From: Phenylobacterium sp.
Lineage (GTDB): Bacteria > Pseudomonadota > Alphaproteobacteria > Caulobacterales > Caulobacteraceae
DNA length: 64,000 bases
Assembly (NCBI RefSeq): GCF_030681155.1
Contig: NZ_JAUXXE010000019.1
Location: 62,001-126,000, forward strand
Direction of reading: 5' to 3'
Positions 33,890 through 45,627 of the stretch are shown one piece after another. Under the pieces are notes generated by a model. It had not been told where the DNA came from. It worked only from the letters and a program-made list of their open reading frames with translations, and searched no databases. Every line of letters starts with the position of its first letter. Position 1 is the first letter of the stretch. The position numbers and the translations under genes were made by a program.

Positions 33890-34591
33890 CTACGCGCCGG
33901 GCAGCCCGGCCCCGATCGACGTGAATCCGTGCGCCTCGGCCAGGGTGGCCTTGCCCGCCGCGATCCGCGCAGAGGGATTGGGCCGTGGCTCGGCGACCTT
34001 GGCCAAAGTGTTGCGGTCGATGTGGCTGAACGGTTCGCTGCGGCCGCGAACCTGGAGCACGGTCGTTGAGACATACGACCAGCCGCCATCGGCGTTGAAG
34101 CTCACCCCGAGCTCATAGGAATCGGTCCGGAACGCCCACTCCAGGAAATCGGTCGAGCAGATCCCATATCCCGGTCCTCCCCGGTCGGCCCGGACCAACA
34201 GGCCAGAGCCGTCCGGCGCAGCGTGGCCGCTGGCCAGCGCCACCTGCCCTCGTGGGATCGCCAGGGTCTGCATGATCAGCCCGGTGTCCGGCTCCCAGAG
34301 CCAGTAGCCGACTTGGTCGTGAAAGGTGGTGTCCTCGTCCGAGGCGACGATATGGACATGGTAGCGCAGCCCGTAGAACAGCTGCGGCCCGTTGGCCTGG
34401 GGATCGATAGGCTGCATCTCGATGCGCTCGAGATAGTCGCGCCGTTCGGGCCCATCGGCCTTCGGGTTCACATCGACGCCCTTGCGCCCTTCCCACACGC
34501 CAGCTAGCCGGGCCAGCGGCCCCAAATTGGCCAGGGTGTCCGGGTCCACATTCTCCGGCTCGGTGAAGATATCGTCGGGGAAGTTGATCAT
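33890..34591 (-). CDS. Heme-binding beta-barrel (nitrobindin/THAP4-like) protein
   Basis: This 233-residue protein matches the FABP-like/nitrobindin family of heme-binding beta-barrels. Visible features are LARLAGVWEGRKGVDVNPKA, DQVGYWLWEPDTGLIMQTLA and IPRGQVALASGHA. The family binds heme and reacts with NO or peroxynitrite. The ATG at 34591 is the natural start (MINFPDDIFTEPENVDPDTL); the open frame to 34762 overlaps the next gene. It lies 74 bp downstream of a DUF4336 gene on the same strand. The heme ligand was not assigned. Confidence 0.72.
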   Translation of the reverse strand: MINFPDDIFTEPENVDPDTLANLGPLARLAGVWEGRKGVDVNPKADGPERRDYLERIEMQPIDPQANGPQLFYGLRYHVHIVASDEDTTFHDQVGYWLWEPDTGLIMQTLAIPRGQVALASGHAAPDGSGLLVRADRGGPGYGICSTDFLEWAFRTDSYELGVSFNADGGWSYVSTTVLQVRGRSEPFSHIDRNTLAKVAEPRPNPSARIAAGKATLAEAHGFTSIGAGLPGA

Positions 34592-34665
34592 CGCATCCCT
34601 GCTCGCGCCAATCTTGGTGGTGGCTCTATCGGGAACCTCCCAAGCGTCAAGTCCACCGGCGCCCC

Positions 34666-35367
34666 TTAGCCCGTCAGCCACCGAAAGGCCCTGGCGACAA
34701 AGGCCTGGCCGTCCTGTCCGACCGGTGGGCCATGAGCCATGACGACCCGGACAGCGGGCCATTCGAGGATCCGCCGCACCGCGATACGGGCGGCGGCGCG
34801 GTCGACGAAGGCGGCGCGAAACTTCCTGGGCACTGAGGGTTGCGGCGCCGTCATCAAGTCCAGCCGCGCGACCAGCGCCCGCCAGCCCCGGAACCAGCCC
34901 GGCGGGAAGTGTTGGATCAGGTCAGTGAACAGGATCGTGGCGCTTGGTTGATGGAAAAACACGACCTCGGTGGTGATCCTGTTGCCCCGCACCAAGACCT
35001 GATCGAGCGCCGGGGCCCAGGCGGGCGATGGCGTGTCGCCGAGCTCGGCGTCGAACTGAAGGTCCGCACGTCTAAGCTTCAGGCCCGGAGCGGCGTAGAG
35101 GCTGGCCTTGGGATAGGCTTCCCGCCACTCGCCGAGAAAGAGGTGATGCAGCGAATTTGGCGCGATGAGGTGGACGACCTCGCCAAGCTCCGCCAATTCC
35201 GCTCGGAGTTCAGGGGAAAGCGCGATCGGCGACCAGATCACGAGATCGCCGCTAGCCAGACGGATCACGGCCATCCGCGTCGGGTAGCGAAACCCGATCA
35301 CCTCGGTTTCTTGCCCGTCGGCCAGCCAGATCTCCGGCCCGAACGGCTGCAGCAAAGAAACGCTCAT
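34666..35367 (-). CDS. DUF4336 domain protein (MBL-like fold)
   Basis: The 233-residue protein matches DUF4336, a family related to metallo-beta-lactamase folds. It shows VIRLASGDLVIWSPIALSPE, HLIAPNSLHHLFLGEWREAY, and VVFFHQPSATILFTDLIQHF. The conserved HH pair and the later FTD and MAHGPP segments resemble MBL metal positions, but the classical HxHxDH motif is absent. Function is unknown. It is upstream of the nitrobindin-like gene and may share its transcript. Confidence 0.75.
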   Translation of the reverse strand: MSVSLLQPFGPEIWLADGQETEVIGFRYPTRMAVIRLASGDLVIWSPIALSPELRAELAELGEVVHLIAPNSLHHLFLGEWREAYPKASLYAAPGLKLRRADLQFDAELGDTPSPAWAPALDQVLVRGNRITTEVVFFHQPSATILFTDLIQHFPPGWFRGWRALVARLDLMTAPQPSVPRKFRAAFVDRAAARIAVRRILEWPAVRVVMAHGPPVGQDGQAFVARAFRWLTG

Positions 35368-35472
35368 CTCGGCGACGTCCCCTGGGGCGCTTCAAGCGAG
35401 CGCCAGCCAAGTTGGCGCGGAACGCCGTCTCATGGCAACCGGCGTCCCGCCGCCTAGAGAACCCGAGCGATG

Positions 35473-35496
35473 CTCCCTGCCCTTTCAGGCAGGGAG
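35473..35496. terminator. Stem-loop downstream of gatA
   Basis: A 9-bp perfect inverted repeat (ctccctgcc / ggcagggag) with a 6-base loop lies 13 bp beyond the gatA stop. No T run follows, so it may be a repeat element or an RNA 3' stabiliser. Confidence 0.45.
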
Positions 35497-35508
35497 AAGC
35501 TCAGAGGC

Positions 35509-36981
35509 CTACCACCACTTGGCGGGCTTGGCCTTGAAGTCGGCGGCCTTCTCGATGGCGCCGCCTAGCGAGAACAGCGTCCCCTCGTCCAGCGCTTTGC
35601 CGATCAGCTGCAGGCCAAGCGGCAGGCCGTTCACATCGACCCCGGCCGGAATGCTCATGCCGGGCAGGCCCGCCAGGTTCACCGTCACCGTGAAGATGTC
35701 GTTCAGGTACATCGCCACCGGATCGTCGGCATTTTCGCCCAGGCCGAACGCCGCGGACGGCGCAGTGGGGGTGAGCAGCGCGTCAACCTTCTCGAAGGCC
35801 TGGTCGAAGTCATCGGCGATGCGGCGGCGGACCTTCAGCGCCTTTAGATAGTAGGCGTCGTAATAGCCCGCCGACAGCACGTAGGTGCCGATCAGGATGC
35901 GGCGCTTCACCTCGGGGCCGAAACCGGCCGCCCGGGTGTTCTCGTAGGTCTCGGTGAGGTTCGCGCCTTCTTCGCGCAGACCAAACCGCATGCCGTCATA
36001 GCGGGCGAGGTTCGAGGACGCTTCGGCCGGGGCCACGATGTAGTAGGCCGGCAGGGCGTATTTGGTATGCGGCAGGGAGACCTCGACGATCTCGCAGCCG
36101 GCCTCCTTCAGCCAGGCGATGCCCTGCTCCCAGAGCTTCTCGATCTCGGCCGGCATGCCGTCGACCCGGTATTCCTTCGGAATGCCGACCCGCAGGCCCT
36201 TGACCGATTTGCCCACGAAGCTCGGGAAGTCCGGCACGTCGATGTCCAGGCTGGTCGAGTCCTTGGCGTCGTGGCCGGACATGGACTTCAGCAGGATGGC
36301 GGCGTCCTCGACGGTCTTGGCGATCGGGCCCGCCTGGTCGAGCGACGAGGCGAAGGCGACGACGCCCCAGCGCGAGCAACGGCCGTAGGTTGGCTTGATC
36401 CCGACCGTGCCGGTGAAGGCGGCGGGCTGGCGGATCGAGCCGCCGGTGTCGGTCGCCGTGGCTCCGAGGCACAGGTCAGCGGCCACCGAGGCCGCCGAAC
36501 CACCGGACGAACCGCCCGGGGTCAGCTTGGCGTTGGAGCCTTCCGAGCGCCAAGGGTTGATCACCGGACCGAAGGCCGAGGTCTCGTTCGACGAGCCCAT
36601 GGCGAATTCGTCGAGATTCAGCTTGCCCAGCATGACCGCACCGTCGCGCCACAGATTGGCGGTGACGGTCGATTCATAGGTCGGAATGAAGTTGCCGAGG
36701 ATGTTCGAGCAGGCCGTGGAGCGGACGCCCTCGGTGCAGAACAGGTCCTTGATGCCCAGCGGCGCGCCGTCCAGCACGCCGGCCTCGCCCTTGGCGCGGC
36801 GGGCGTCGGAGGCCTTGGCCATCTCGATGGCCTTTTCCGGGGTCTCCAGCACGAAGGCGTTCAGCGGCTTGGCGGCCGCGACCGCCTCCACGTGAGCCTC
36901 GGTCAGTTCCTGCGAGGAGAACGACTTGTCGGCTAGGCCGTCGAGGGCGGCCTTGAGGGTCAGCTTGGTGAGCGAGGTCAT
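35509..36981 (-). CDS. gatA: Aspartyl/glutamyl-tRNA(Asn/Gln) amidotransferase subunit A
   Basis: GatA is the amidase subunit that releases ammonia from glutamine for the tRNA amidotransferase. The 490-residue protein has the amidase catalytic set: lysine in [11 protein letters not shown], the serine pair in [17 protein letters not shown], and [12 protein letters not shown]. It starts one base after the gatC stop, so gatC-gatA is an operon. Length is normal. Confidence 0.97.
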   Translation of the reverse strand: MTSLTKLTLKAALDGLADKSFSSQELTEAHVEAVAAAKPLNAFVLETPEKAIEMAKASDARRAKGEAGVLDGAPLGIKDLFCTEGVRSTACSNILGNFIPTYESTVTANLWRDGAVMLGKLNLDEFAMGSSNETSAFGPVINPWRSEGSNAKLTPGGSSGGSAASVAADLCLGATATDTGGSIRQPAAFTGTVGIKPTYGRCSRWGVVAFASSLDQAGPIAKTVEDAAILLKSMSGHDAKDSTSLDIDVPDFPSFVGKSVKGLRVGIPKEYRVDGMPAEIEKLWEQGIAWLKEAGCEIVEVSLPHTKYALPAYYIVAPAEASSNLARYDGMRFGLREEGANLTETYENTRAAGFGPEVKRRILIGTYVLSAGYYDAYYLKALKVRRRIADDFDQAFEKVDALLTPTAPSAAFGLGENADDPVAMYLNDIFTVTVNLAGLPGMSIPAGVDVNGLPLGLQLIGKALDEGTLFSLGGAIEKAADFKAKPAKWW

Positions 36982-36982
36982 T

Positions 36983-37270
36983 CTATTCCACCACCTTGGG
37001 AACGACGAAGAAGCCGTCCACGGTCTTGGGCGCGTTCGAGAGCACCTTGGAGGCGTCGCCGCCCTCGGTGACCACGTCCTCGCGCATCGGCGCAGGCATG
37101 TGCACCGCCGAGGTCATCGGCTCGACACCGTCGGTGTCGACTTCGCTCAGTTGTTCGATCCAGGTCATGATGCCGTTCAGCTCGCTCGCGAGCTGTTCCA
37201 GCTTCTCCTCGGGCTCGGCGATCCGCGCGAGCCTCGCGACCTTACGGACGGTCGCGGCGTCGATGGCCAT
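36983..37270 (-). CDS. gatC: Aspartyl/glutamyl-tRNA(Asn/Gln) amidotransferase subunit C
   Basis: GatC is the small subunit that wraps GatA and stabilises the GatCAB complex. The 95-residue protein starts [17 protein letters not shown] and has [20 protein letters not shown] and the C-terminal [11 protein letters not shown] segment typical of the family. It opens the gatCA operon. A repeat-rich interval separates it from the divergent ruvX. Confidence 0.95.
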   Translation of the reverse strand: MAIDAATVRKVARLARIAEPEEKLEQLASELNGIMTWIEQLSEVDTDGVEPMTSAVHMPAPMREDVVTEGGDASKVLSNAPKTVDGFFVVPKVVE

Positions 37271-37340
37271 GGGGCCCTCCTAATGGTTCGAGGGAGGGGT
37301 TAGCCGTGTGGGCCTCCCTTTGACAAGCGATTGGTGCCCA

Positions 37341-37459
37341 GATCCTCCCCCGCCGGGGGAGGTGGATCGCCGAAGGCGAGACGGAGGGGGTCAGCGGCGA
37401 GAGTTAAAGTCCCCCTCAGTCAGCCATCCGGCTGACAGCTCCCCCAGTGGGGGAGCATC
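37341..37459. repeat. Pair of inverted REP-like elements
   Basis: Two related modules of about 51 bp, 37341-37392 and 37409-37459, lie in opposite orientation around a 16-bp centre. Each starts with a ctccccc hairpin (for example ctcccccgccgggggag), then a middle palindrome (gccgaaggc in one, cagccatccggctg in the other), and ends in gaggggg. The layout resembles a bacterial interspersed mosaic or REP pair. It fills the gatC-ruvX divergent interval. Confidence 0.75.
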
Positions 37460-37494
37460 TTCTTGTTTCGAGACGATCCATCTACAGAGACGCC

Positions 37495-37968
37495 ATGGCC
37501 GTTGTCGAACTGACTGAAATTCCCGCCCTGATTCCCCGCTATTCTGCCCTGATCGGCCTCGATCTGGGCGAGAAAACCATCGGCGTGGCGGTGTCCGACA
37601 CCACCCGCATGGTGGCCAGCCCGCTGGAGCTGATCCGCAAGACCAAGTTCACCCAAGAGGCCAACCGGCTGTTCTCGCTGATCGACGGGCGCGAGGTAGG
37701 CGCCATCGTCATCGGCCTGCCGATCAATATGGACGGCACCGAGGGCGTCCGCTGCCAGTCCAACCGCGCCTTCGCCCGCAACCTGCTGCGGCTGCGTGAG
37801 ATCCCGATCGCCTTCTGGGATGAACGGATGTCGACCATGGCCGTGAACCGGTTCCTGATCGATCAGTTGGACGCCAGCCGCGCCAAACGCGCCGGTTTGG
37901 TGGACCAGATGGCCGCCGCCTGGATCCTGCAGGGCGCGTTGGAACGCCTGCGATCTGTGGGTGAATGA
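37495..37968 (+). CDS. ruvX: Putative pre-16S rRNA nuclease / Holliday junction resolvase RuvX (YqgF)
   Basis: The 157-residue RNase H-fold protein has LIGLDLGEKTIGVAVSD, VIGLPINMDGTEG and FWDERMSTMAVNR, and ends with the VDQMAAAWILQ helix. The acidic triad of the YqgF family is present. E. coli YqgF processes the 5' end of 16S rRNA. The ATG at 37495 was chosen over an upstream extension to 37447 that enters the repeat. It is followed 48 bp later by pyrB. Confidence 0.92.
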   Translation: MAVVELTEIPALIPRYSALIGLDLGEKTIGVAVSDTTRMVASPLELIRKTKFTQEANRLFSLIDGREVGAIVIGLPINMDGTEGVRCQSNRAFARNLLRLREIPIAFWDERMSTMAVNRFLIDQLDASRAKRAGLVDQMAAAWILQGALERLRSVGE

Positions 37969-37983
37969 GCAGCAACGCTTGGC

Positions 37984-38000
37984 GCCTCCCGCCAGGAGGC
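37984..38000 (+). promoter_or_regulatory. Small hairpin in the pyrB leader
   Basis: GCCTCC-cgcca-GGAGGC lies 16 bp before the pyrB ATG. It may affect pyrB translation or be a weak terminator of ruvX. No evidence beyond position. Confidence 0.3.
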
Positions 38001-38016
38001 CTAAGACGCCGCTTTA

Positions 38017-38994
38017 ATGAGCGCAGCACCCACCGGTCTGAACGAGGTCCTTTCGCGGACCTTCCCCTTCCCGAAGCGTCACTTCCTGTCCGTTGTCGAT
38101 CTCAACCCTGTTGAGGTCACCGCACTGCTGGATCTGGCCGACAGCTTCGTCGCCCTCAACAGACAGCATTCAAAGAAGCTCGACCTGCTCAAGGGTCGAA
38201 CCCTGATGAACCTGTTCTTCGAGAACTCGACGCGAACCCAAAGCTCTTTCGAGCTGGCTGGCAAGCGGCTGGGCGCCGACGTGGTCAATATGAGCCCGCG
38301 CTCGTCGTCGATCTCGAAGGGCGAGACCCTGATCGACACCGCGGTCACCCTGAACGCCATGCAGCCCGACCTGCTGGTCGTGCGGCATTCGTCCTCCGGC
38401 GCGGCCTCACTGCTCTCACAAAAGGTGAGCTGCTCGGTGATCAACGCGGGCGATGGCCAGCACGAGCATCCGACCCAGGCGCTGCTGGACATGCTGTCCA
38501 TGCGTCGCGCCTTTGGCCGGATCGCCGGTCTGAAGATCGCGATCTGCGGCGACGTGTTGCACAGCCGCGTGGCGCGCTCGAACGTCGGGCTGTTGCAGAT
38601 GATGGGCGCGGACGTGCGCCTGGTCGGCCCACCGACCCTGATGCCCACCGACGCCGACCGCTGGGGCGTCGATGTCTATCACGACATGCGCAAGGGCATC
38701 GCCGGCTGCGACGTGGTGATGATGCTGCGCCTGCAGCTTGAGCGCATGGACGGGGTCATGGCCCCCTCGCAGCGCGAGTATTTCCGCTTCTACGGCCTGG
38801 ACCGCGAAAAGCTGGCCTTCGCCTCCGACAATGTCCGGGTCATGCACCCTGGCCCGATGAACCGTGGGGTCGAGATCGACTCCGACGTCGCCGACGACCT
38901 CGCCGTCTCGCTGATCCAGGATCAGGTGGAGATGGGCGTGGCCGCGCGCATGGCGGTGCTGGCCTCGCTCGCGGCGCGCCTGGACAACGACTGA
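38017..38994 (+). CDS. pyrB: Aspartate carbamoyltransferase catalytic subunit
   Basis: PyrB joins carbamoyl phosphate and aspartate in pyrimidine synthesis. The 325-residue protein has the carbamoyl-phosphate motif [13 protein letters not shown], then [10 protein letters not shown] and [14 protein letters not shown]. No pyrI regulatory subunit is adjacent. Instead pyrB overlaps the LOG gene by one base and is followed by a pyrC-like gene that has lost its metal ligands. This is the arrangement of class A aspartate transcarbamoylases, in which an inactive PyrC' supports PyrB. Confidence 0.96.
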   Translation: MSAAPTGLNEVLSRTFPFPKRHFLSVVDLNPVEVTALLDLADSFVALNRQHSKKLDLLKGRTLMNLFFENSTRTQSSFELAGKRLGADVVNMSPRSSSISKGETLIDTAVTLNAMQPDLLVVRHSSSGAASLLSQKVSCSVINAGDGQHEHPTQALLDMLSMRRAFGRIAGLKIAICGDVLHSRVARSNVGLLQMMGADVRLVGPPTLMPTDADRWGVDVYHDMRKGIAGCDVVMMLRLQLERMDGVMAPSQREYFRFYGLDREKLAFASDNVRVMHPGPMNRGVEIDSDVADDLAVSLIQDQVEMGVAARMAVLASLAARLDND

Positions 38995-39584
38995 TGAGCG
39001 CCATCGCCTCCGTCTGCGTGTTCTGCGGGGCGAGCCCTGGCGGCGACCCTATCTATCGCGCCGCCGCCGAAGCCATGGGGCGCCAGATCGCCGGACGCGG
39101 CCTGCGGCTGGTCTATGGCGGGGCCAAGGTCGGTCTGATGGGCGCTGTGGCTGACGCCGCGCTGGGCGCCGGGGCCGAGGTCATCGGGGTCCTGCCCCAC
39201 GCCTTGAGCGACAAGGAAATCGCCCATACCGGCCTCACCAGCCTGGAGATCGTCGGTTCGATGCACGAGCGCAAGGCGCGGATGGCCGAGCTGTCGGACG
39301 CCTTCGTCGCCCTGCCCGGCGGCGCCGGCACCCTGGAAGAAATCTTCGAGATCTGGACCTGGGGCCAACTTGGCTTTCACGCCAAGCCGGCCGGGTTCCT
39401 GAACGTGCGCGGCTATTACGACAGCCTGCGCGGCTTTGTGGACCATGCGGTCGGCGAGGCGTTCCTGAAGGCCCCGCACCGCGACATGCTGATTTTCCGC
39501 GAGGACTGCGTGGAGATGCTGGACGCGCTGGGCGCCTACGTCCCGCCCGTCGTCGAAAAATGGATCGGACGCCCCGAACTATGA
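38994..39584 (+). CDS. LOG-family nucleoside 5'-monophosphate phosphoribohydrolase
   Basis: The 196-residue TIGR00730/LOG protein has the nucleotide-binding [12 protein letters not shown], the [20 protein letters not shown] strand, and the catalytic [19 protein letters not shown] and PGGAGTLEE motifs. LOG enzymes cleave AMP-type nucleotides, including cytokinin riboside monophosphates. It sits between pyrB and pyrC', overlapping both by 1-4 bp, so a nucleotide-salvage or pyrimidine-related role is plausible but inferred. Confidence 0.9.
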   Translation: MSAIASVCVFCGASPGGDPIYRAAAEAMGRQIAGRGLRLVYGGAKVGLMGAVADAALGAGAEVIGVLPHALSDKEIAHTGLTSLEIVGSMHERKARMAELSDAFVALPGGAGTLEEIFEIWTWGQLGFHAKPAGFLNVRGYYDSLRGFVDHAVGEAFLKAPHRDMLIFREDCVEMLDALGAYVPPVVEKWIGRPEL

Positions 39585-40873
39585 CCCAACGCCCGACCGC
39601 ATTTGTGAACGCCCGCCTCGTCGATCCCGCCAGCGGCTGGGACGGCCCCGGCGCGCTGCTGATCCGTGACGGCAAGATCGCCGACGTCGCCCAGGGCGGC
39701 GATCTCGGCACGCTCTCGGCCGACTTCGACGTGATCGACGCGCGCGGCGCGATGCTGGCCCCCGGCCTGGTCGACATCCGCGTGAAGACCGGCGAGCCCG
39801 GCGCCGAGACCAAGGAAACCCTGAAGTCGGCGGCCCTGGCCGCCGCGGCCGGCGGCGTCACCTCCATCGTCCTGCAGCCCGACACCGATCCGGTGATCGA
39901 CGAGGCCTCGGTCGTGGACTTCATTCTGCGCCGGACGCGCGACATCGAACTGGTCCACGTCTATCCGGCCGGCGCCGCCACCAAGGGCGCCAAGGGCGAA
40001 CGCATGGCCGAGATCGGCCTGATGCGCGAGGCCGGTTGCCTCTATGTAACCGACGCCGACCGGCCGATCGTCAATTCCAAGGTGATGCAGCGGGTCCTGG
40101 CCTACGCGAAGGCCTTCGACACCCTGGTCGCCCACCGCCCCGCTGATCCGTGGCTGTCGGCGGGCGCCGTCGCGACCGCCAGCGAGTTCGCCGGCCGCAT
40201 GGGCCTGTCCAGCGTGCCGCCGATCGCTGAGAAGATCATGCTGGACCGGGACCTTGCCCTGGTCGAACTGACCGGCGCACGGTTCCTGGTGGACCAGATC
40301 ACCACCGCCTGCGCGCTGGAAAGCCTGGCGCGCGGCAAGGCCAAGGGTTTGCCGGTCACCGCCACCACCTCGATCAACCACCTGTCGTTCAACGAGATCG
40401 ACATCGGCGACTATCGAACCTTCCTGAAGTTCGACCCGCCGGTGCGCGGCGAGGACGACCGCCAGGCGACCATCGAGGCCCTGGCCTCGGGCCTGATCGA
40501 CATCGTGGTCTCGGCCCACGCCCCGGCGCCGGCCGAGGACAAGCGCCTGCCCTATGACGAGGCCGCGCCCGGCGCCGTGGGCCTGCAAACCCTGCTGCCC
40601 GCCCTGCTCGCCTTCCACCACGACGGCCGCATCCCGCTGGTCGATCTGATGCGCACGGTCACCAGCCGCCCGGCCGAACTGCTGGGCCTGGCGGCCGGAC
40701 GCCTCGCCAAGGGCGCGCCCGCCGACCTGGTGCTCTGCGACCTCAACGCCCCCATAGTGGTCGATCTGGACAAGCTGAAGTCCAAGTCCCGCAACTCGCC
40801 CTTCGACGGCCGCCGGCTGTTCGGCGAAGTGCAGATGACGATTGTGGATGGGCGAGTGGTCTACCGGGTCTAA
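39581..40873 (+). CDS. Dihydroorotase-like protein PyrC', probably catalytically inactive
   Basis: This 430-residue amidohydrolase-fold protein is clearly related to class I dihydroorotase ([20 protein letters not shown], the NPP-like [18 protein letters not shown]). Its metal site is lost. The DxHxH motif reads D65-I-R67-V-K69, and the DHAPH motif is degenerate as SAHAPA (residues 311-316). Such PyrC' proteins act as non-catalytic scaffolds for PyrB in pseudomonads. A true dihydroorotase would have to be encoded elsewhere. The ATG at 39581 overlaps the LOG gene by 4 bp. Confidence 0.88.
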   Translation: MTQRPTAFVNARLVDPASGWDGPGALLIRDGKIADVAQGGDLGTLSADFDVIDARGAMLAPGLVDIRVKTGEPGAETKETLKSAALAAAAGGVTSIVLQPDTDPVIDEASVVDFILRRTRDIELVHVYPAGAATKGAKGERMAEIGLMREAGCLYVTDADRPIVNSKVMQRVLAYAKAFDTLVAHRPADPWLSAGAVATASEFAGRMGLSSVPPIAEKIMLDRDLALVELTGARFLVDQITTACALESLARGKAKGLPVTATTSINHLSFNEIDIGDYRTFLKFDPPVRGEDDRQATIEALASGLIDIVVSAHAPAPAEDKRLPYDEAAPGAVGLQTLLPALLAFHHDGRIPLVDLMRTVTSRPAELLGLAAGRLAKGAPADLVLCDLNAPIVVDLDKLKSKSRNSPFDGRRLFGEVQMTIVDGRVVYRV

Positions 40874-40995
40874 CCGTCGGCAACGCGAAGAACAATTGAC
40901 GAACACGCTCCTTCGCTAGAAGCTTCACCTTGAACGCTGGGCGGTGACGGCGCGTGCGAGCGCGGCTACCACTGCGCCAACGAGAGGGAACGCCG

Positions 40996-41643
40996 ATGTT
41001 TGATTCACTCAGCCCCATGCTGATCGCCGCCGCCGTCGTGGGCGGCTATCTGCTGGGCTCGATCCCCTTTGGTCTGATCGCCGCTAAGCTCGGCGGTCAG
41101 GGCGACATCCGCTCCATCGGCTCGGGCAATATCGGCGCGACCAATGTGCTGCGGACCGGCCGCAAGGACCTGGCCCTGATCACCCTGCTGGGCGACGGCG
41201 GCAAGGGTGCGGTGGCGGTGTTCATCGCCTGGCTGCTGACCCGTAACGCCGGCACGCAGGCGCAGGCGCAGCTGACGGCCCTGGCCGGCGGCTCGGCTTT
41301 CTTCGGTCACCTGTTCCCGGTCTGGCTGGGCTTCAAGGGCGGCAAGGGCGTGGCGACTTTCTTCGGCACCCTGCTGGCCGCCGCGTGGCCCGTGGGCATG
41401 GCCGCCGGGGCGATTTGGCTGGCCATGTTCTTCATCTTCCGGCTGTCGTCGCTTGCGGGTCTGACCGCCGCGGCCCTGGCGCCGATCCTGGCGCTGTTCG
41501 TGTTCGACCGCCCCTACCCGATCGCGGTGATGGCGCTGGTCATGGCGGTGCTGATCTTCATCCGTCACAAGGACAATATCGGCCGGTTGCTGAGGGGTGA
41601 GGAACCCCGGAGCGGCGTGGGTAAGAAAAAAGACGCTGCGTGA
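40996..41643 (+). CDS. plsY: Glycerol-3-phosphate acyltransferase PlsY
   Basis: PlsY is the inner-membrane enzyme that transfers an acyl group from acyl phosphate to glycerol-3-phosphate. The 215-residue protein shows five hydrophobic segments and the three family motifs: GSIPFG, then GSGNIGATNVLRTG, and FKGGKGVATFFG. The ATG at 40996 has a gagaggg ribosome-binding site; an extension to 40954 adds a charged stretch. Its stop overlaps the dprA GTG start by 4 bp. Confidence 0.95.
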   Translation: MFDSLSPMLIAAAVVGGYLLGSIPFGLIAAKLGGQGDIRSIGSGNIGATNVLRTGRKDLALITLLGDGGKGAVAVFIAWLLTRNAGTQAQAQLTALAGGSAFFGHLFPVWLGFKGGKGVATFFGTLLAAAWPVGMAAGAIWLAMFFIFRLSSLAGLTAAALAPILALFVFDRPYPIAVMALVMAVLIFIRHKDNIGRLLRGEEPRSGVGKKKDAA

Positions 41644-42734
41644 TCCGCGAAATCACCGAGGCCGGACGCCGCGACTGGCTGCGGCTGGCGCGGACCGAGA
41701 ACGTTGGGCCGGTCACCTTCGCCCAATTGATCGAGCGCTACGGCGAAGCGTCCATTGCGCTCGCCGCCCTGCCTGACTTGGCGCGACGTGGCGGCCGGGT
41801 GTCGCCGCTGGGCGTGCCGCCGCTGGACCAGATCACCCGTGAACTTGAGGCCGGGGCGGCGCTGGGCGCGCGGCTGATCGCGTCGTGCGAGGCCCACTTT
41901 CCGGGGCCGCTGGCGACGCTCGATCCGCCGCCGCCGGTGATCTGGGCGCTCGGCGAACCCTCGCTGCTGAGCCGCCCCAGCGTCGCCGTCGTCGGCGCGC
42001 GGGTCGCCTCGGCTGGAGGGCAGCGGTTCGCACGCGGCCTGGCGGTCGATCTTGGCGCGGCCGGATATGTTGTCGTCTCAGGCTTGGCGCGCGGCGTCGA
42101 CGGAGCCGCGCATGAAGGCGCGCTGGCCACCGGAACGATCGCCGTGCTGGGCGGGGGCATCGACGACATCTATCCCCGTGAACATCGCGACCTTTATGAG
42201 CGCATCGCCGCGAGCGGTTGTATTGTTTCGGAAAATTCTCCGGGACGCACGGCGACGGCCAAGGATTTCCCCCGTCGCAACCGCATCATCTCGGGCCTGT
42301 CACGGGCTGTGGTGGTGGTCGAGGCGGAGTTGCGCTCCGGCTCGCTGATCACCGCGCGCCTCGCCGCCGAACAGGGCCGTGAGGTTCTGGCCGTCCCTGG
42401 CTCGCCACTCGATCCGCGCGCCCGAGGAACCAATGACCTGATCCGGCAGGGCGCGGCGCTGTGCGAGGGCGTGGACGACGTGCTGCGCGCGCTGGAGGGT
42501 TTCGGTGGGTTCCGCGAGCCGGAACGGCCCTTCGCCCCGCCGCCAATCCCTGACGCCGAAATAGACACCGTGCGCGAACGCGTCGCGGCGCTGCTATCGC
42601 CGACGCCGGTCTCTCGCGATGAATTGGTGAGGGCGGCTGGAGCTCCTGCCCCAGTGGTTTTCGCCGCCCTGGTCGAGTTGACGCTGGCGGGCCGCGCAGA
42701 ATTGCTGCCGGGCGGTTTAGTCGCGGGGCTCTAA
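41640..42734 (+). CDS. dprA: DNA-processing protein DprA
   Basis: DprA loads RecA on incoming single-stranded DNA in transformation. The 364-residue protein has an N-terminal SAM-like domain, a Rossmann core with SVAVVGARVASAGG, VVSGLARGVDGAAHEGAL and the FPRRNRIISGLSRAVVVVEA segment, and a C-terminal winged helix (VSRDELVRAAG). It starts at GTG 41640, overlapping plsY. A hairpin overlaps its stop. Confidence 0.94.
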   Translation: MIREITEAGRRDWLRLARTENVGPVTFAQLIERYGEASIALAALPDLARRGGRVSPLGVPPLDQITRELEAGAALGARLIASCEAHFPGPLATLDPPPPVIWALGEPSLLSRPSVAVVGARVASAGGQRFARGLAVDLGAAGYVVVSGLARGVDGAAHEGALATGTIAVLGGGIDDIYPREHRDLYERIAASGCIVSENSPGRTATAKDFPRRNRIISGLSRAVVVVEAELRSGSLITARLAAEQGREVLAVPGSPLDPRARGTNDLIRQGAALCEGVDDVLRALEGFGGFREPERPFAPPPIPDAEIDTVRERVAALLSPTPVSRDELVRAAGAPAPVVFAALVELTLAGRAELLPGGLVAGL

Positions 42735-42743
42735 AGAGCCCCG
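42724..42743 (+). terminator. Hairpin overlapping the dprA stop codon
   Basis: CGGGGCTC-TAAA-GAGCCCCG is a perfect 8-bp stem whose loop is the stop codon region. Only two T residues follow, so termination may be partial. Confidence 0.6.
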
Positions 42744-42883
42744 TTGGTCGAGACCAGAGGTCTATTAAAACGAGCGTCTTGCCTAAATCCTCCGGCTGGT
42801 TGACACAGCCTAGGCGCCTCCCTCACTTTTCGCGCCCTTGAATTTCGGGCCTCCTGCCCGGGACGCCCCTATATAGAGCGCCC

Positions 42884-45565
<2,682 letters not shown>

Positions 45566-45573
45566 GCTGTTGA

Positions 45574-45595
45574 GGCGGGGAGCCAAATCCCCGCC
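45574..45595 (+). terminator. Stem-loop between topA and rnr
   Basis: An 8-bp stem (ggcgggga / tccccgcc) with a gccaaa loop lies 9 bp after topA. There is no T run, so read-through into rnr is likely. Confidence 0.5.
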
Positions 45596-45627
45596 ACTTC
45601 CGCGTGATTCCTGCGTTACAAGGCGAC

